A stretch of DNA of 61,923 nucleotides, taken from assembly GCA_030064755.1 (NCBI GenBank), contig JASJEH010000004.1:1-61923 (forward strand). The letters are read 5' to 3'. This DNA is from Methyloceanibacter sp. GTDB lineage: Bacteria; Pseudomonadota; Alphaproteobacteria; Rhizobiales; Methyloligellaceae. The position numbers and the translations under genes are program-made. Below, in pieces: positions 8,448 to 16,869 of this stretch (within the stretch, counting starts at the first letter, position 1; every line of letters begins with the position of its first letter). The notes below the pieces were generated by a model, which was not told where the DNA came from, made no database searches, and saw only the letters and a list, made by a program, of their open reading frames with translations.

Positions 8448-9506
8448 ATGACCATACCAGAGCATATGGAGATTCTGCGTCGCGGGCCGCGCATTTGGAA
8501 TGCTTGGCGCGCCGAGAATCCGTCAATTGTGCCCGATCTCACTGGTATTGCGCTGAGCATTGGCGACCGGCAGATGGGACCGATCAATGGTGGGCCCATT
8601 AATCTGTCCCGTGCGCTCCTCAACGAAGCGGCGCTCTACTTTGCTACTTTGACCGGCGCGGATATGAGGGGCGCGGATCTAACGAACGCGGATCTCCGCG
8701 GTGCGAGGCTGGAGGGCGTCGACCTTACCGGCGCCGACCTGGCAGGCGCGCAGCTGGACGGCGCAAGCCTGGGTGGGGCGGTGTTAAAAGCGGCCAATCT
8801 GAGTGGCGCAAGCCTGGCCGACGCGCGCGATTTGACGACCGATCAGATTGGCGAGGCGGAGGGCAATCTCGGAACGGTTTTGCCCTACGATCTCGACAGG
8901 CCAGCCCTGTGGTCCGTAGGTCAGGGCGTGTTGCATATCCAGACAGCCCAGGATGTAGCCGAGCACGGCACGGCCGAACCGTATGCGCATAGAGAATGGG
9001 CGCGCGAGGCGGATGCCTCCGAGAATCAGGCTGAGCCAACGCCCATGACGTCAACGCCCATGACGCGTATGGCATACCAGGCCGAGCCTCAGACCGAGAG
9101 GCCTGACTCAGAGCGGACTGCAGAACCAGAGCCTGCGAAGGATGAATTCGTCGTTGCGGATGCGCCTACCGAGGACGTCTATGACGCCGAACCAGCCGTT
9201 TTGCCTTCGCCAGTCGCCGAAGCTGAGCAGAAGGCGGAACCCTCGGACACTAGCTACGCTGAGACCCCGGCGGTTGCGTCGGAACCCACGATGCCCAACA
9301 GCACAGCGGACTTCCCGCCGCGGCCAGCGCCAGAACGGCAGCGGCCCGCTCAGCAATCTATGTCAACGGGCTCGAACGGCCATAGCAACGGGCACGGTGA
9401 ACCAAGCCACGAACAGCAAGACCGCGAGAACAAGCATGTCTCGTGGCTTGTCGGTGGCCCCCGCCGTGCGGGCCGGCCCGCCCGCAATTGGCGCGACCGC
9501 GCTTAG
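8448..9506 (+). CDS. Pentapeptide-repeat protein with long disordered tail
   Basis: The 352-residue product falls into two parts. Residues about 65-130 are a run of A(D/N)LXX pentapeptides (ADMRGADLTNADLRGARLEG and further units to ANLSGASLADARDL), which should form a right-handed quadrilateral beta-helix. Residues about 150-330 are acidic and rich in Glu, Pro, Ala and Ser, with TPMTSTPMT repeats and an SNGHSNGHG patch, so they are probably disordered; the last 20 residues are basic. There is no signal peptide or membrane segment, so it is likely cytoplasmic. Pentapeptide proteins have many roles, including gyrase protection, and none can be assigned here. The gene is monocistronic as far as visible. 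Confidence 0.8.
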   Translation: MTIPEHMEILRRGPRIWNAWRAENPSIVPDLTGIALSIGDRQMGPINGGPINLSRALLNEAALYFATLTGADMRGADLTNADLRGARLEGVDLTGADLAGAQLDGASLGGAVLKAANLSGASLADARDLTTDQIGEAEGNLGTVLPYDLDRPALWSVGQGVLHIQTAQDVAEHGTAEPYAHREWAREADASENQAEPTPMTSTPMTRMAYQAEPQTERPDSERTAEPEPAKDEFVVADAPTEDVYDAEPAVLPSPVAEAEQKAEPSDTSYAETPAVASEPTMPNSTADFPPRPAPERQRPAQQSMSTGSNGHSNGHGEPSHEQQDRENKHVSWLVGGPRRAGRPARNWRDRA

Positions 9507-9689
9507 ACCGCAAACGGCTTCCCCGTCGGCTCACGGCTTTCGTCTGGCCCGCTTAACGGTTACGTCGCTCCGCACATATGCCGACGTGGCAGTCCTTTGA
9601 GGACTCTTGGCAGGTTCTTGGCTTTGCCCGCTGCCGTTCGTTTGTCACGCGATCACGCTAGGTCTAGAGTCATCCGGAGGGAGGACACA

Positions 9690-10991
9690 ATGAAGACCAA
9701 GCGGCCCACCTCGCCGAAAGGCATGTACGCTTTCTTCCACGAGAACCCAGAGGCTGCGGACAAGGCGGTCTTTGGCCGCGAGTCCTACCCCGACCGGCGA
9801 GGCTTCTTGCGCGGAGCGGGCCTTGCCACCATGGGCGCGATGCTAGGCGCCGCTATTCCGTTTCACCGCAGCATGCCGACGGGTCTCATTCCCACCGCGC
9901 TCGCGGACTCCGAGCTGCTGAAGGGCAAGGACGGCCTCGTTCTTCTCAACGACCGGCCGATCAATGCGGAGACGCCGCCCCATCTGCTCGACAGTCCCTT
10001 TACCTCGAACGAGCATTTCTTTGTTCGAAACAATGGCGGCGTACCGGCGAACACGAATGCGAAAGGGTGGGAGCTGACCATCGATGGGTTGGTCGACAAT
10101 CCTCTCAAGCTCTCAATCGACGACCTCAAGAACCAATTCGACGTCGTTAAGCTCGCGCTTGTGATTGAGTGCGCCGGCAATGGACGGTTTTTCTTCAGCC
10201 CGCCACCGGGCGGCAATCAGTGGACCTATGGCGCGGTTGGCTGCGCTTACTTCACTGGCGTGCGTTTGCGCGACGTACTCAACAAGGCGGGTGTGAAAAA
10301 GGAAGCGATCTACACCGCCAACGAAGGGGCGGACCCCCATCTATCTGGGGACCCCGACAGGCTTCCGATCTCCCGTGGCCTGACCATTGAAAAGGCGATG
10401 GCCGAGGATGTGATGATCGCTTTCGAGATGAACGATACGGAGATCCCCGTTCTGAACGGGCGTCCGTTGCGCCTTGTTGTTTCGGGTTGGCCAGGATCGT
10501 GTTCCCAAAAATGGCTAACGCGCATCTGGTTGCGCGACGTCGTCCATGATGGGCCCAAAATGGGGGGCACGTCCTATCGCGTTCCGCGCTATCCGGTCGC
10601 GCCGGGGCAGGACGTACCTCTGGAGGACTTCGAGATCATCGAGCGGCTACCTGTGAAGTCACTGATCACCAATCCAGCCACGAAGTCCGATGTCTCCGAC
10701 AAGTCCGTGGAAGTTCGCGGGCACGCATGGTCCGGAGACCGCACGATCAAGAGTGTCGAAGTGTCCATCGATTTCGGGGCTTCTTGGATGCCGGCTGATT
10801 TGGCGGCCCCGGTGAATTTCGGCGCTTGGCAGAACTTCAAGAAGACACTCACGTTTCCACAAGCTGGCTATTATGAAATCTGGTCGCGTGCAACCGACAG
10901 CGAGGGCGCATCGCAGCCGTTCGATGTTGGTTGGAACCCGAAAGGCTATCTCAACAATGCGATCCATCGGGTGGCAGTCAATGTGGCCTAG
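9690..10991 (+). CDS. Sulfite dehydrogenase molybdopterin subunit (SorA/SorT type)
   Basis: This 433-residue enzyme belongs to the sulfite oxidase family, oxidising sulfite to sulfate in the periplasm. A Tat signal (DRRGFLRG, residues 35-42, then a hydrophobic run to about 72) fits export of a folded molybdenum protein. The molybdenum-ligand cysteine is C161 in VIECAGNGR. Conserved substrate and cofactor segments include EHFFVRNN (about 108-115) and VVSGWPGSCSQKWL. The C-terminal Mo-co dimerisation domain follows (VEVRGHAWSGDRTIKSVEVS). The open frame extends to 9597, but the ATG at 9690 has GGAGGGAGG six bases before it. The next gene, a c-type cytochrome, starts inside its last codons, so the two form an enzyme pair. 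SoxC is a relative, but no other sox gene is present. Confidence 0.88.
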   Translation: MKTKRPTSPKGMYAFFHENPEAADKAVFGRESYPDRRGFLRGAGLATMGAMLGAAIPFHRSMPTGLIPTALADSELLKGKDGLVLLNDRPINAETPPHLLDSPFTSNEHFFVRNNGGVPANTNAKGWELTIDGLVDNPLKLSIDDLKNQFDVVKLALVIECAGNGRFFFSPPPGGNQWTYGAVGCAYFTGVRLRDVLNKAGVKKEAIYTANEGADPHLSGDPDRLPISRGLTIEKAMAEDVMIAFEMNDTEIPVLNGRPLRLVVSGWPGSCSQKWLTRIWLRDVVHDGPKMGGTSYRVPRYPVAPGQDVPLEDFEIIERLPVKSLITNPATKSDVSDKSVEVRGHAWSGDRTIKSVEVSIDFGASWMPADLAAPVNFGAWQNFKKTLTFPQAGYYEIWSRATDSEGASQPFDVGWNPKGYLNNAIHRVAVNVA

Positions 10992-11715
10992 TCTCCGCAG
11001 TGCCCTTCTATCGGTGCCCTTGTTTGCCGCCTGCGTGCTGTTGGCCGGATTGCAGTCTGCGCTGGCGCAGACGCTGGATGATCGCCTCGCCAAGGCAAAC
11101 CCGGCGAAAGGACAAGAAGTCTTCCTGCGGTGTGGTACATGCCACACGGTCGAGGAGGGCGGACGCGACAAGATCGGACCCAATCTTTGGGGCATCATCA
11201 ATCGCGCGGTCGCAAGCGACGACGACTTTCGCTACAGCGAGGCGCTGCAAGAGTACGGCGGTTCTTGGGAGTTGGAGCGTCTCGACGAGTTCCTGGCCGA
11301 TCCGGCGGGCACGGTACCGGGCACGCGCATGATGGTCCCCGGAGTTACGGACGATGCGGAACGTTCGGACCTGATTGCTTACCTCAACCAAAACAGCGCG
11401 AACCCGCTGCCGATCGGTCTCGATCCGGAGCTTGCGGAAGCGGAAGCTGCCGCGTCGGACGCCAACAAGAAGCGGGACTTTGGTTTGATGGTCGATGCGC
11501 CGGGTGTCGAGAAGACCTACGCGCTCTGCACGCCGTGCCATTCGGAAATGATCATCGTGCAACAAGGCAAGACCCGGAAGCGGTGGGACAAGGCACTGGA
11601 CTGGATGATCGAGGAACAGGGCATGGCGCCGCTGTCCAACGACGACCGTGAGGTCGTCCTCGACTACCTTGAGGCCAACTACAACGAAGACCGGCCCAAT
11701 TTCCCGAAGCGTTAG
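10981..11715 (+). CDS. Diheme cytochrome c, electron-acceptor subunit of the sulfite dehydrogenase
   Basis: The 244-residue protein has a signal peptide ending near ALA (residue 29) and two haem c sites: C51-GT-CH55 and C183-TP-CH187. The first half is a class I cytochrome c (GPNLWGIINR, with M117/M118 as likely axial ligand in GTRMMVPG). A linker of about 40 residues rich in Ala and Glu joins a second small haem domain ending in LDYLEANYNEDRPNFPKR, which resembles the SorB-type subunit. Its ATG overlaps the last 11 bases of the dehydrogenase gene, so translation is probably coupled. Electrons from sulfite would pass through it to the cytochrome c pool. SorB and SorU have one haem; SoxD has two but is longer. 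Confidence 0.85.
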   Translation: MWPSLRSALLSVPLFAACVLLAGLQSALAQTLDDRLAKANPAKGQEVFLRCGTCHTVEEGGRDKIGPNLWGIINRAVASDDDFRYSEALQEYGGSWELERLDEFLADPAGTVPGTRMMVPGVTDDAERSDLIAYLNQNSANPLPIGLDPELAEAEAAASDANKKRDFGLMVDAPGVEKTYALCTPCHSEMIIVQQGKTRKRWDKALDWMIEEQGMAPLSNDDREVVLDYLEANYNEDRPNFPKR

Positions 11716-11831
11716 CGTTCGAGATTGAAGCTATGCCTTCCCTCTATTAAAGGCGGGCGCGTAGCGCGCGCTGTCTGTTGCTCAGTCGCCTGAGTGCTTA
11801 CCCACCTCCCTTTCATCTAAACGTCAACGAG

Positions 11832-11860
11832 CTGTCATCCAACGGTCGACAGACCGTCAT
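11832..11860 (+). promoter_or_regulatory. Pho-box-like triple repeat upstream of the RTX gene
   Basis: CTGTCAT (11832), CGGTCGA (11843) and CCGTCAT (11854) are 7-base units spaced by 4 bases, giving the 11-base period of a PhoB site. The first unit is a perfect consensus match, the third differs at one base and the middle one is poor. No clear -10 follows at the expected distance, so this is weaker than the porin site. It ends 111 bases before the RTX start codon. Confidence 0.45.
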
Positions 11861-11971
11861 CTCAAAGTGGCAGAAAGAAGATAGCACAATTTTTAGTTCA
11901 AGTCGTGCAATCGTCAGTCGTTGAATCGAGAAACAGCGCTCGGGGGAGCGCCAAAAGGGGGACTAAGGGCA

Positions 11972-14900
11972 ATGGCAGTCAAAAACGAAAAGAGGACTTG
12001 GGATGAAGGTGGACATCGGCACGTCAAGCATGTCGGTCACCCTACCAACGCCCACGAGGATCATTGGCAACTCAGAATCTTCGCGTCGGATGAGGAGGAT
12101 AACGTCAGGATATCGGCTGTGCCGAGAGAGACTGTTGGCGAGGGCACGAGCGATCTCCTAAAGCTGGTCTATATCCATCTTGGAGGGGGTGATGACACGG
12201 TCGTGGGCGAGGTGAAGGCAGGCTGGGCCGGAGACAATTACGACGAATTCATCGATGGTGGAGATGGCACGGATACGATCACAGCCTCACGAATGGGTGG
12301 TTTTGGCGATGGAGCCACGGTGTATGGCGGGTCTGACGACGACAACATTACAGGGAGCGAGAAAAGCGACCTCATCTACGGAGACAGCACGACGTCGAAT
12401 GACCGCGGTCAGGACGAGCCATGGGAGAACACCGGCACGCTGGAGACTTTCGATGACACGAAGAACTACGACGACACGATCCGGGGCGGTGACGGCAACG
12501 ACGAAATCCACGGGGAATATGGTGACGACAGACTCTATGGCGGAGCCGACGATGATGAGATCCATGGCGGCGACGGCAACGATATCATCCTAGGCGGTTC
12601 AGGTTCGGATAGGCTCTATGGCGGCAACGGAAACGACTTTATCGATGCTGGTCGACGCGACGGCAGCAGCATCGATGAGATCACGACAGGAGACGGGCGT
12701 GACTTCGTGAATCTAGGACACATCGTCGGTTCCTACACGTCGGATGGTGAACCAGTCGGCTTCGACGATGAAGAACTGATCGATGACATCGCGACTGCGG
12801 TCTCAGCGGATGTGGCCAAGCTCATGGTCAAGTCAACAATTGAAGGAACGCTTGAGACCACATTTTTTGGTGCGGTGGCCGCAACAGGCGTGAAGACAAC
12901 GCTGAATATTCTAAAAGCTCTAAAGGACCAGAACCCGCCCCGTGTGACGCTCACGGAGGAAGACTATGTCACGATCACCGACTTCAACATCCGCGATGAT
13001 CGTGCCCTGTACACGACTGTCCCAACCGATTCATTCACGCTCGGCAAAGCAGTGTTCGACAAAGACGACAACACGAACATACTGGTGCTAGAGGCGGATC
13101 AAAACTCAGAAAACAGCGGCGGCATTATTGCAAAGATCGACTACGATGCTGACTTTGTTTCTCATCTCCACACTCTCAACAAGAGATACTCCAGCGGAAC
13201 CCTGTCGGAGAAAAATCTCAAGGCTACGATGTACAAGACACTGTCGGAGAGCATCGTCACGCTGCAACGAGATGACGACAAGGCGACGACCGGCACGCCA
13301 GGCGACCCAAACGACCCTGCTTTGTCTGGCATCTTCATTAATGGCGACAATCAAGAGGTCGCGGTTCTTCAGGCGCTAGAGAGCTTCCACTCCGACTACG
13401 ATAATCTATACGACTACTACCAAGCGACGCTTCTGGACGGTCAGATCGCCTATCTGATTGGCGGGGGCCGGGTCGTTGATGGATCAGGTTATGGCGAGTG
13501 GGATTCGAAGAATCTGTTTGGCAGCTATGACTCAGACATCATCTTTGCCGGAGGGCCAGAAGACCTCGAAGGGTCGACAAAGAACGCCTATCTCTATGGC
13601 TTTGGCGGCAACGACCTGTTGTGGGGCAGTGACGGCGATAGAGAATACCTGATCGGCGGCGCTGGGCAGGACTTGTTGATAGGCGGTAACGGAACAGACT
13701 ACTTCATCTTCGACATGGAAAAGCCCGAGAACGTTGGCACGGACCACCGCGATACAATTGCCGATCTGACAATTGGAGAGGACGTCATTCGCCTTGCCCA
13801 CTTCGGCACCATCAACGTCAGCGATATCACGTTCGAGGTCATAGACCAGGATACCGTCAGCACCTGGGGCAGCCGCGACGCATTCGATCCGCACGGGAGT
13901 GAAGCCGAGGCCGCTGTGGGAGACAACGATGCCAGCATGAAGGATATCGTGATGAGGATCCCTGTTGCGACCGGCGGCTACCAGGAGATCGTCATCGAGG
14001 ATATGCTTAGTGCGAACTACACGGCAGAGGATCTAGCATTCGCGAAAAGGCTACTTCTGGCGTCCGTCGAAAGGCTTCATGGGCTTGATGACGACGGTGA
14101 TGGGATATGGCCGGAGCTGCTGAACCATGGCGTTCCAACTTTGGGTGACGACACAATTGTAGGGTCATGGGCAAACAACCGGCTTTACGGTTCTAGTGGT
14201 TCGGATATCCTTTTGGGCAAGGGCGGCGATGATGAACTTATCGGCGGCAGCGGAACTGATCTCTTGCTCGGGGGTAAGGGAGACGACACCCTAGAGGGCG
14301 ACGGCGATGGTGGCGGTACGCTTGCATCGCCTGATCGTCTGCATGGCGAAGGTGATAACGACACATACGTCTTACACTGGCACTTCGGAAACACGATCAT
14401 CGAAGACAATGGTGATGGCTGGGACACGGTGCTTCTGAAGGACCATCACAGCACAGGGGGCTGGAATGTCGCCATCGACGGAGACAACCTGATCCTCACC
14501 TTTGATAACAGGCCGGATGTCGAGGTCCTCGTTCGTAATGCCCTCAGCGATAGTAATCGTGACGGGTATCTGGATAGCCTCGATGAGGATGTCATCGAAA
14601 CGTTTGAGTTCCATGACCAAACACTCACTCTGCAGGACATGATAAGCCGGGTGCCGGGCCATGGAACAAGCGGGCCGGACACGCTGAGGGGGACCTCTGG
14701 TGACGACACGCTGCGGGGCTATGCAGGCAATGACACGCTGATCGGCGGCGGGGGCGATGATACATTCGTCTTCTCCCCGAACTTTGGGACCGACATTATC
14801 GCGGACTTCGCCACTGGCGCGGGATCTGACGACGTGATCGAACTGCGTGACATGGGGATGACGAGCCTTGCGGATGTTCTAGACATCGCCTCGGAAAATT

Positions 14901-14998
14901 ACGGCAGCACTGAGATTGAATTTGGCGATGGCAACAAGATCATTCTGAGCAATGTCTCCAAGGCTGATCTGCACCAAGACGATTTCAGCTTTGTCTAG
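11972..14998 (+). CDS. RTX (haemolysin-type calcium-binding repeat) protein of unknown function
   Basis: The 1008-residue acidic protein carries four groups of GGxGxDx(L/I)xG nonapeptides: residues about 92-230 (GGDGNDEIHG, GGNGNDFIDAG), 540-577, 740-777 and 900-935 (GYAGNDTLIGGGGDDTFVF). The repeats fold into calcium-binding beta-rolls. The last about 80 residues (FGTDIIADFATGAGSDD and on) have the character of a type I secretion signal region, and there is no N-terminal signal peptide. Residues about 240-530 between repeat groups match no domain I recognise. The ATG at 11972 is preferred over an upstream TTG at 11921 because AGGGC lies just before it. No ABC exporter or membrane fusion gene is nearby, so it must use an exporter encoded elsewhere. 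It could be a surface or biofilm protein or an enzyme. Confidence 0.85.
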   Translation: MAVKNEKRTWDEGGHRHVKHVGHPTNAHEDHWQLRIFASDEEDNVRISAVPRETVGEGTSDLLKLVYIHLGGGDDTVVGEVKAGWAGDNYDEFIDGGDGTDTITASRMGGFGDGATVYGGSDDDNITGSEKSDLIYGDSTTSNDRGQDEPWENTGTLETFDDTKNYDDTIRGGDGNDEIHGEYGDDRLYGGADDDEIHGGDGNDIILGGSGSDRLYGGNGNDFIDAGRRDGSSIDEITTGDGRDFVNLGHIVGSYTSDGEPVGFDDEELIDDIATAVSADVAKLMVKSTIEGTLETTFFGAVAATGVKTTLNILKALKDQNPPRVTLTEEDYVTITDFNIRDDRALYTTVPTDSFTLGKAVFDKDDNTNILVLEADQNSENSGGIIAKIDYDADFVSHLHTLNKRYSSGTLSEKNLKATMYKTLSESIVTLQRDDDKATTGTPGDPNDPALSGIFINGDNQEVAVLQALESFHSDYDNLYDYYQATLLDGQIAYLIGGGRVVDGSGYGEWDSKNLFGSYDSDIIFAGGPEDLEGSTKNAYLYGFGGNDLLWGSDGDREYLIGGAGQDLLIGGNGTDYFIFDMEKPENVGTDHRDTIADLTIGEDVIRLAHFGTINVSDITFEVIDQDTVSTWGSRDAFDPHGSEAEAAVGDNDASMKDIVMRIPVATGGYQEIVIEDMLSANYTAEDLAFAKRLLLASVERLHGLDDDGDGIWPELLNHGVPTLGDDTIVGSWANNRLYGSSGSDILLGKGGDDELIGGSGTDLLLGGKGDDTLEGDGDGGGTLASPDRLHGEGDNDTYVLHWHFGNTIIEDNGDGWDTVLLKDHHSTGGWNVAIDGDNLILTFDNRPDVEVLVRNALSDSNRDGYLDSLDEDVIETFEFHDQTLTLQDMISRVPGHGTSGPDTLRGTSGDDTLRGYAGNDTLIGGGGDDTFVFSPNFGTDIIADFATGAGSDDVIELRDMGMTSLADVLDIASENYGSTEIEFGDGNKIILSNVSKADLHQDDFSFV

Positions 14999-15061
14999 TC
15001 CGAGGGCTAACGCTGATGCATTCAGCCCAGCCGATTGAGGCTTGGCGATGATCGACGCTGA

Positions 15062-15100
15062 GAGGGGGAGCATGGCACGCGACAGGTCATGCTCCTCCTC
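15062..15100 (+). terminator. Hairpin downstream of the RTX gene
   Basis: GAGGGGGAGCATG pairs with CATGCTCCTCCTC (12 of 13 positions) around a 13-base loop, 63 bases after the RTX stop. No clear T tract follows. It also separates the RTX gene from the convergent acetyltransferase gene. Confidence 0.6.
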
Positions 15101-15205
15101 GTTGCTATCTGCCGAAGGGCAAGGCGTTGCAACAAAACGCTAGGCGGCAAACCGTGAAGAGAACCGCCGCAGTTTTCCGTGCACGAGTGGATGCTCAGCC
15201 TACTG

Positions 15206-15703
15206 CTAAGCCAAATCAAAGGCGCGCGCATAAGTGATGTCGCCAGTTGGTGGCTCGCCACGGAATACGATCCGCTGCACAAAGCGTGCGGGCAGATTCT
15301 TGTAGCGGAGGCGGCCGTCACTCAGAAACCCGAAGCGGCCGTAGAAGCGCGGGTCGCCGAGTACGACGCATCCAATGGCGTCTCGAAGGCGCAGGTCCTC
15401 AAGTCCATAACGGACAAGCGCAGAGCCAAACCCTTGTCGCTGAACGCCCGTTCGCACCGCAAGCGGTCCAAGGCCGAACCAAGAATCATGCCGGCCTGCA
15501 ACGGAGACAGGCGAGAAGGCGATATGGCCCACAATAGTCTCGGACACTTCGGCGACCAGGGAGAGCGTCAAATCGCCGTGGTCCCGCAGAGCACGGACGA
15601 TCGCTACCTCCGCATGGTTGGTGTGTGAGCGGGCCGCAAAGGCGTCCCGCAACACACGGTCAATGGCGGGTTCGTCCGCAGGTGCTTCGGGGCGGATGAG
15701 CAT
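15206..15703 (-). CDS. GNAT-family N-acetyltransferase (YhbS-like)
   Basis: The 165-residue protein has the GNAT order: an N-terminal MLIRPEAPADEPAIDRVLRD helix, a central VGHIAFSPV strand and the acetyl-CoA-binding LGPLAVRTGVQRQGFGSALV motif (about 77-96), followed by VVLGDPRFYGRFGF. The V-L-G-D-P-x-Y-Y/F-x-R-F-G-F segment is typical of the YhbS group. The substrate is unknown. It is convergent with the RTX gene, and its coding style is like that of its neighbours. Confidence 0.85.
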   Translation of the reverse strand: MLIRPEAPADEPAIDRVLRDAFAARSHTNHAEVAIVRALRDHGDLTLSLVAEVSETIVGHIAFSPVSVAGRHDSWFGLGPLAVRTGVQRQGFGSALVRYGLEDLRLRDAIGCVVLGDPRFYGRFGFLSDGRLRYKNLPARFVQRIVFRGEPPTGDITYARAFDLA

Positions 15704-15756
15704 TTCAGGAGAGGATAGGGCGGCTGAACAGAGGAGTCTGCAGGTAGGCGTGATGC

Positions 15757-15942
15757 TTATCGCTTCTTGGACTCCTCTTCCTCTGTATCCCGCCTGATCC
15801 GTTCCTCTTCGACCAAGCGCTCAAGATCCTCGTCGACAGCTTTGGTCGATTCGGTCAGATACGAAGCCCGTCTACGTCGCGCGCCTTCGCGCGCGAGGAA
15901 GGCTTCAAGCTTCAAATCACGGTTTTTCTTATCTTTTTCCAT
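15757..15942 (-). CDS. Small highly charged hypothetical protein
   Basis: The product of 61 residues from the ATG at 15942 is rich in Lys, Arg and Glu (start MEKDKKNRDLKLEAFLAREG, end EEESKKR) and should be one or two amphipathic helices. A GGACGGGAC ribosome site lies immediately upstream of this ATG, which is why I prefer it to the further start at 15972. I do not recognise a family. It lies just upstream of the acetyltransferase gene in the same direction and may share its transcript. Confidence 0.5.
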   Translation of the reverse strand: MEKDKKNRDLKLEAFLAREGARRRRASYLTESTKAVDEDLERLVEEERIRRDTEEEESKKR

Positions 15943-16112
15943 GTCCCGTCCATAGGCCGACAGCGGCCACACAACAAGTGGTTCTGATTGTCGTCAAGAA
16001 ACATGACAGCTGCATGCAGGAGTAGCAGCGTCCTGGCGGCGCCCGCGGGATGCCGATTGATCCAAGGGCCGAGCTGTTGCGTAACAATTAGGCAAATCTG
16101 TAGGGGAAACCC

Positions 16113-16652
16113 ATGATGAAATCGATTCTCTTGGCCACTGCCGTCGCTAGCGGTCTTACCTTCGGGATGAGCGTCCCCGCATCGGCTCAAGCCCTTGAAC
16201 GCGCGATGGCGACTTACTATCGAGGCGATTATGCCGAAGCGATCAAGGCGATGACCCCCTTTGCCAAGGAGGGAGATCGATACGCGCTGTTCATGATTGG
16301 CTTCATGCATGAACGGGGACAGGGCGTGCCGCAAGATTACGCGGAAGCGGCGAAATGGTATGGGCAGGCGGCTGAACTCGGCCATCCAAATGCGCAGAAT
16401 AATCTAGGGGTTCTCTTTAAGAACGGTCGCGGTGTGCCGAAGGACCCTGTCTCCGCCTATAAATGGTTCAGTCTGGCTGCGGACGGGTACCAACCCGCAG
16501 AAATCGGCCATCGAGAGCGGGCTCTGTCGAACAAGCAAGAGGTTGCCGGTGACATGAGCTCCGAACAGCTTGCAGAGGCCAGGCAACAGATTGAAAGCTA
16601 TCGGGCCGCCGACCCCGGCTTGCCGGAGTACCGGGCGCCGAACGTCCGTTAA
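16113..16652 (+). CDS. Secreted Sel1-repeat (TPR-like) protein
   Basis: The 179-residue product has a signal peptide ending at ASAQA (about residue 26), then helical repeats. Two Sel1 units are clear: YALFMIGFMHERGQGVPQDY with AEAAKWYGQAAELGHPNAQN, and LGVLFKNGRGVPKDPVSAYK with WFSLAADGYQ. Sel1 repeats mediate protein contacts in the periplasm. The C-terminus (LAEARQQIESYRAADPG) is a further helix. The partner is unknown. The start at 16113 follows TAGGGGAAACCC. The following 217 bases contain no gene. Confidence 0.82.
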   Translation: MMKSILLATAVASGLTFGMSVPASAQALERAMATYYRGDYAEAIKAMTPFAKEGDRYALFMIGFMHERGQGVPQDYAEAAKWYGQAAELGHPNAQNNLGVLFKNGRGVPKDPVSAYKWFSLAADGYQPAEIGHRERALSNKQEVAGDMSSEQLAEARQQIESYRAADPGLPEYRAPNVR

Positions 16653-16869
16653 GAGAACTGTAGCTGCCGTCGTTTTGTGTCTTTGGCGTCACGCTCGATG
16701 GAAATGACGTTTAGTCTGGCTCGAACCCCGGCGGATGGGCTTGCGGCCCCAGAGAATTCCTTGTCAGAACGAGGTCGTCAGTGTGCCCGCGTCGTTGCGG
16801 GCCTATAGCCAATAGGTCCGCGTTTGCTGGGCTCGACCGACGAACGAGAGTCATGGCGCGGAGGGAGAC

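Noticed and set aside
9690..11715. SoxCD sulfur dehydrogenase
   Set aside because: SoxD is longer and sox operons carry soxXYZAB, none of which is here; the Sor-type reading fits better, although the families are related.
13532..13894. Antisense frames of 80-120 residues inside the RTX gene
   Set aside because: The GGxGxD codon pattern keeps antisense frames open by composition; none has a start signal or family match.
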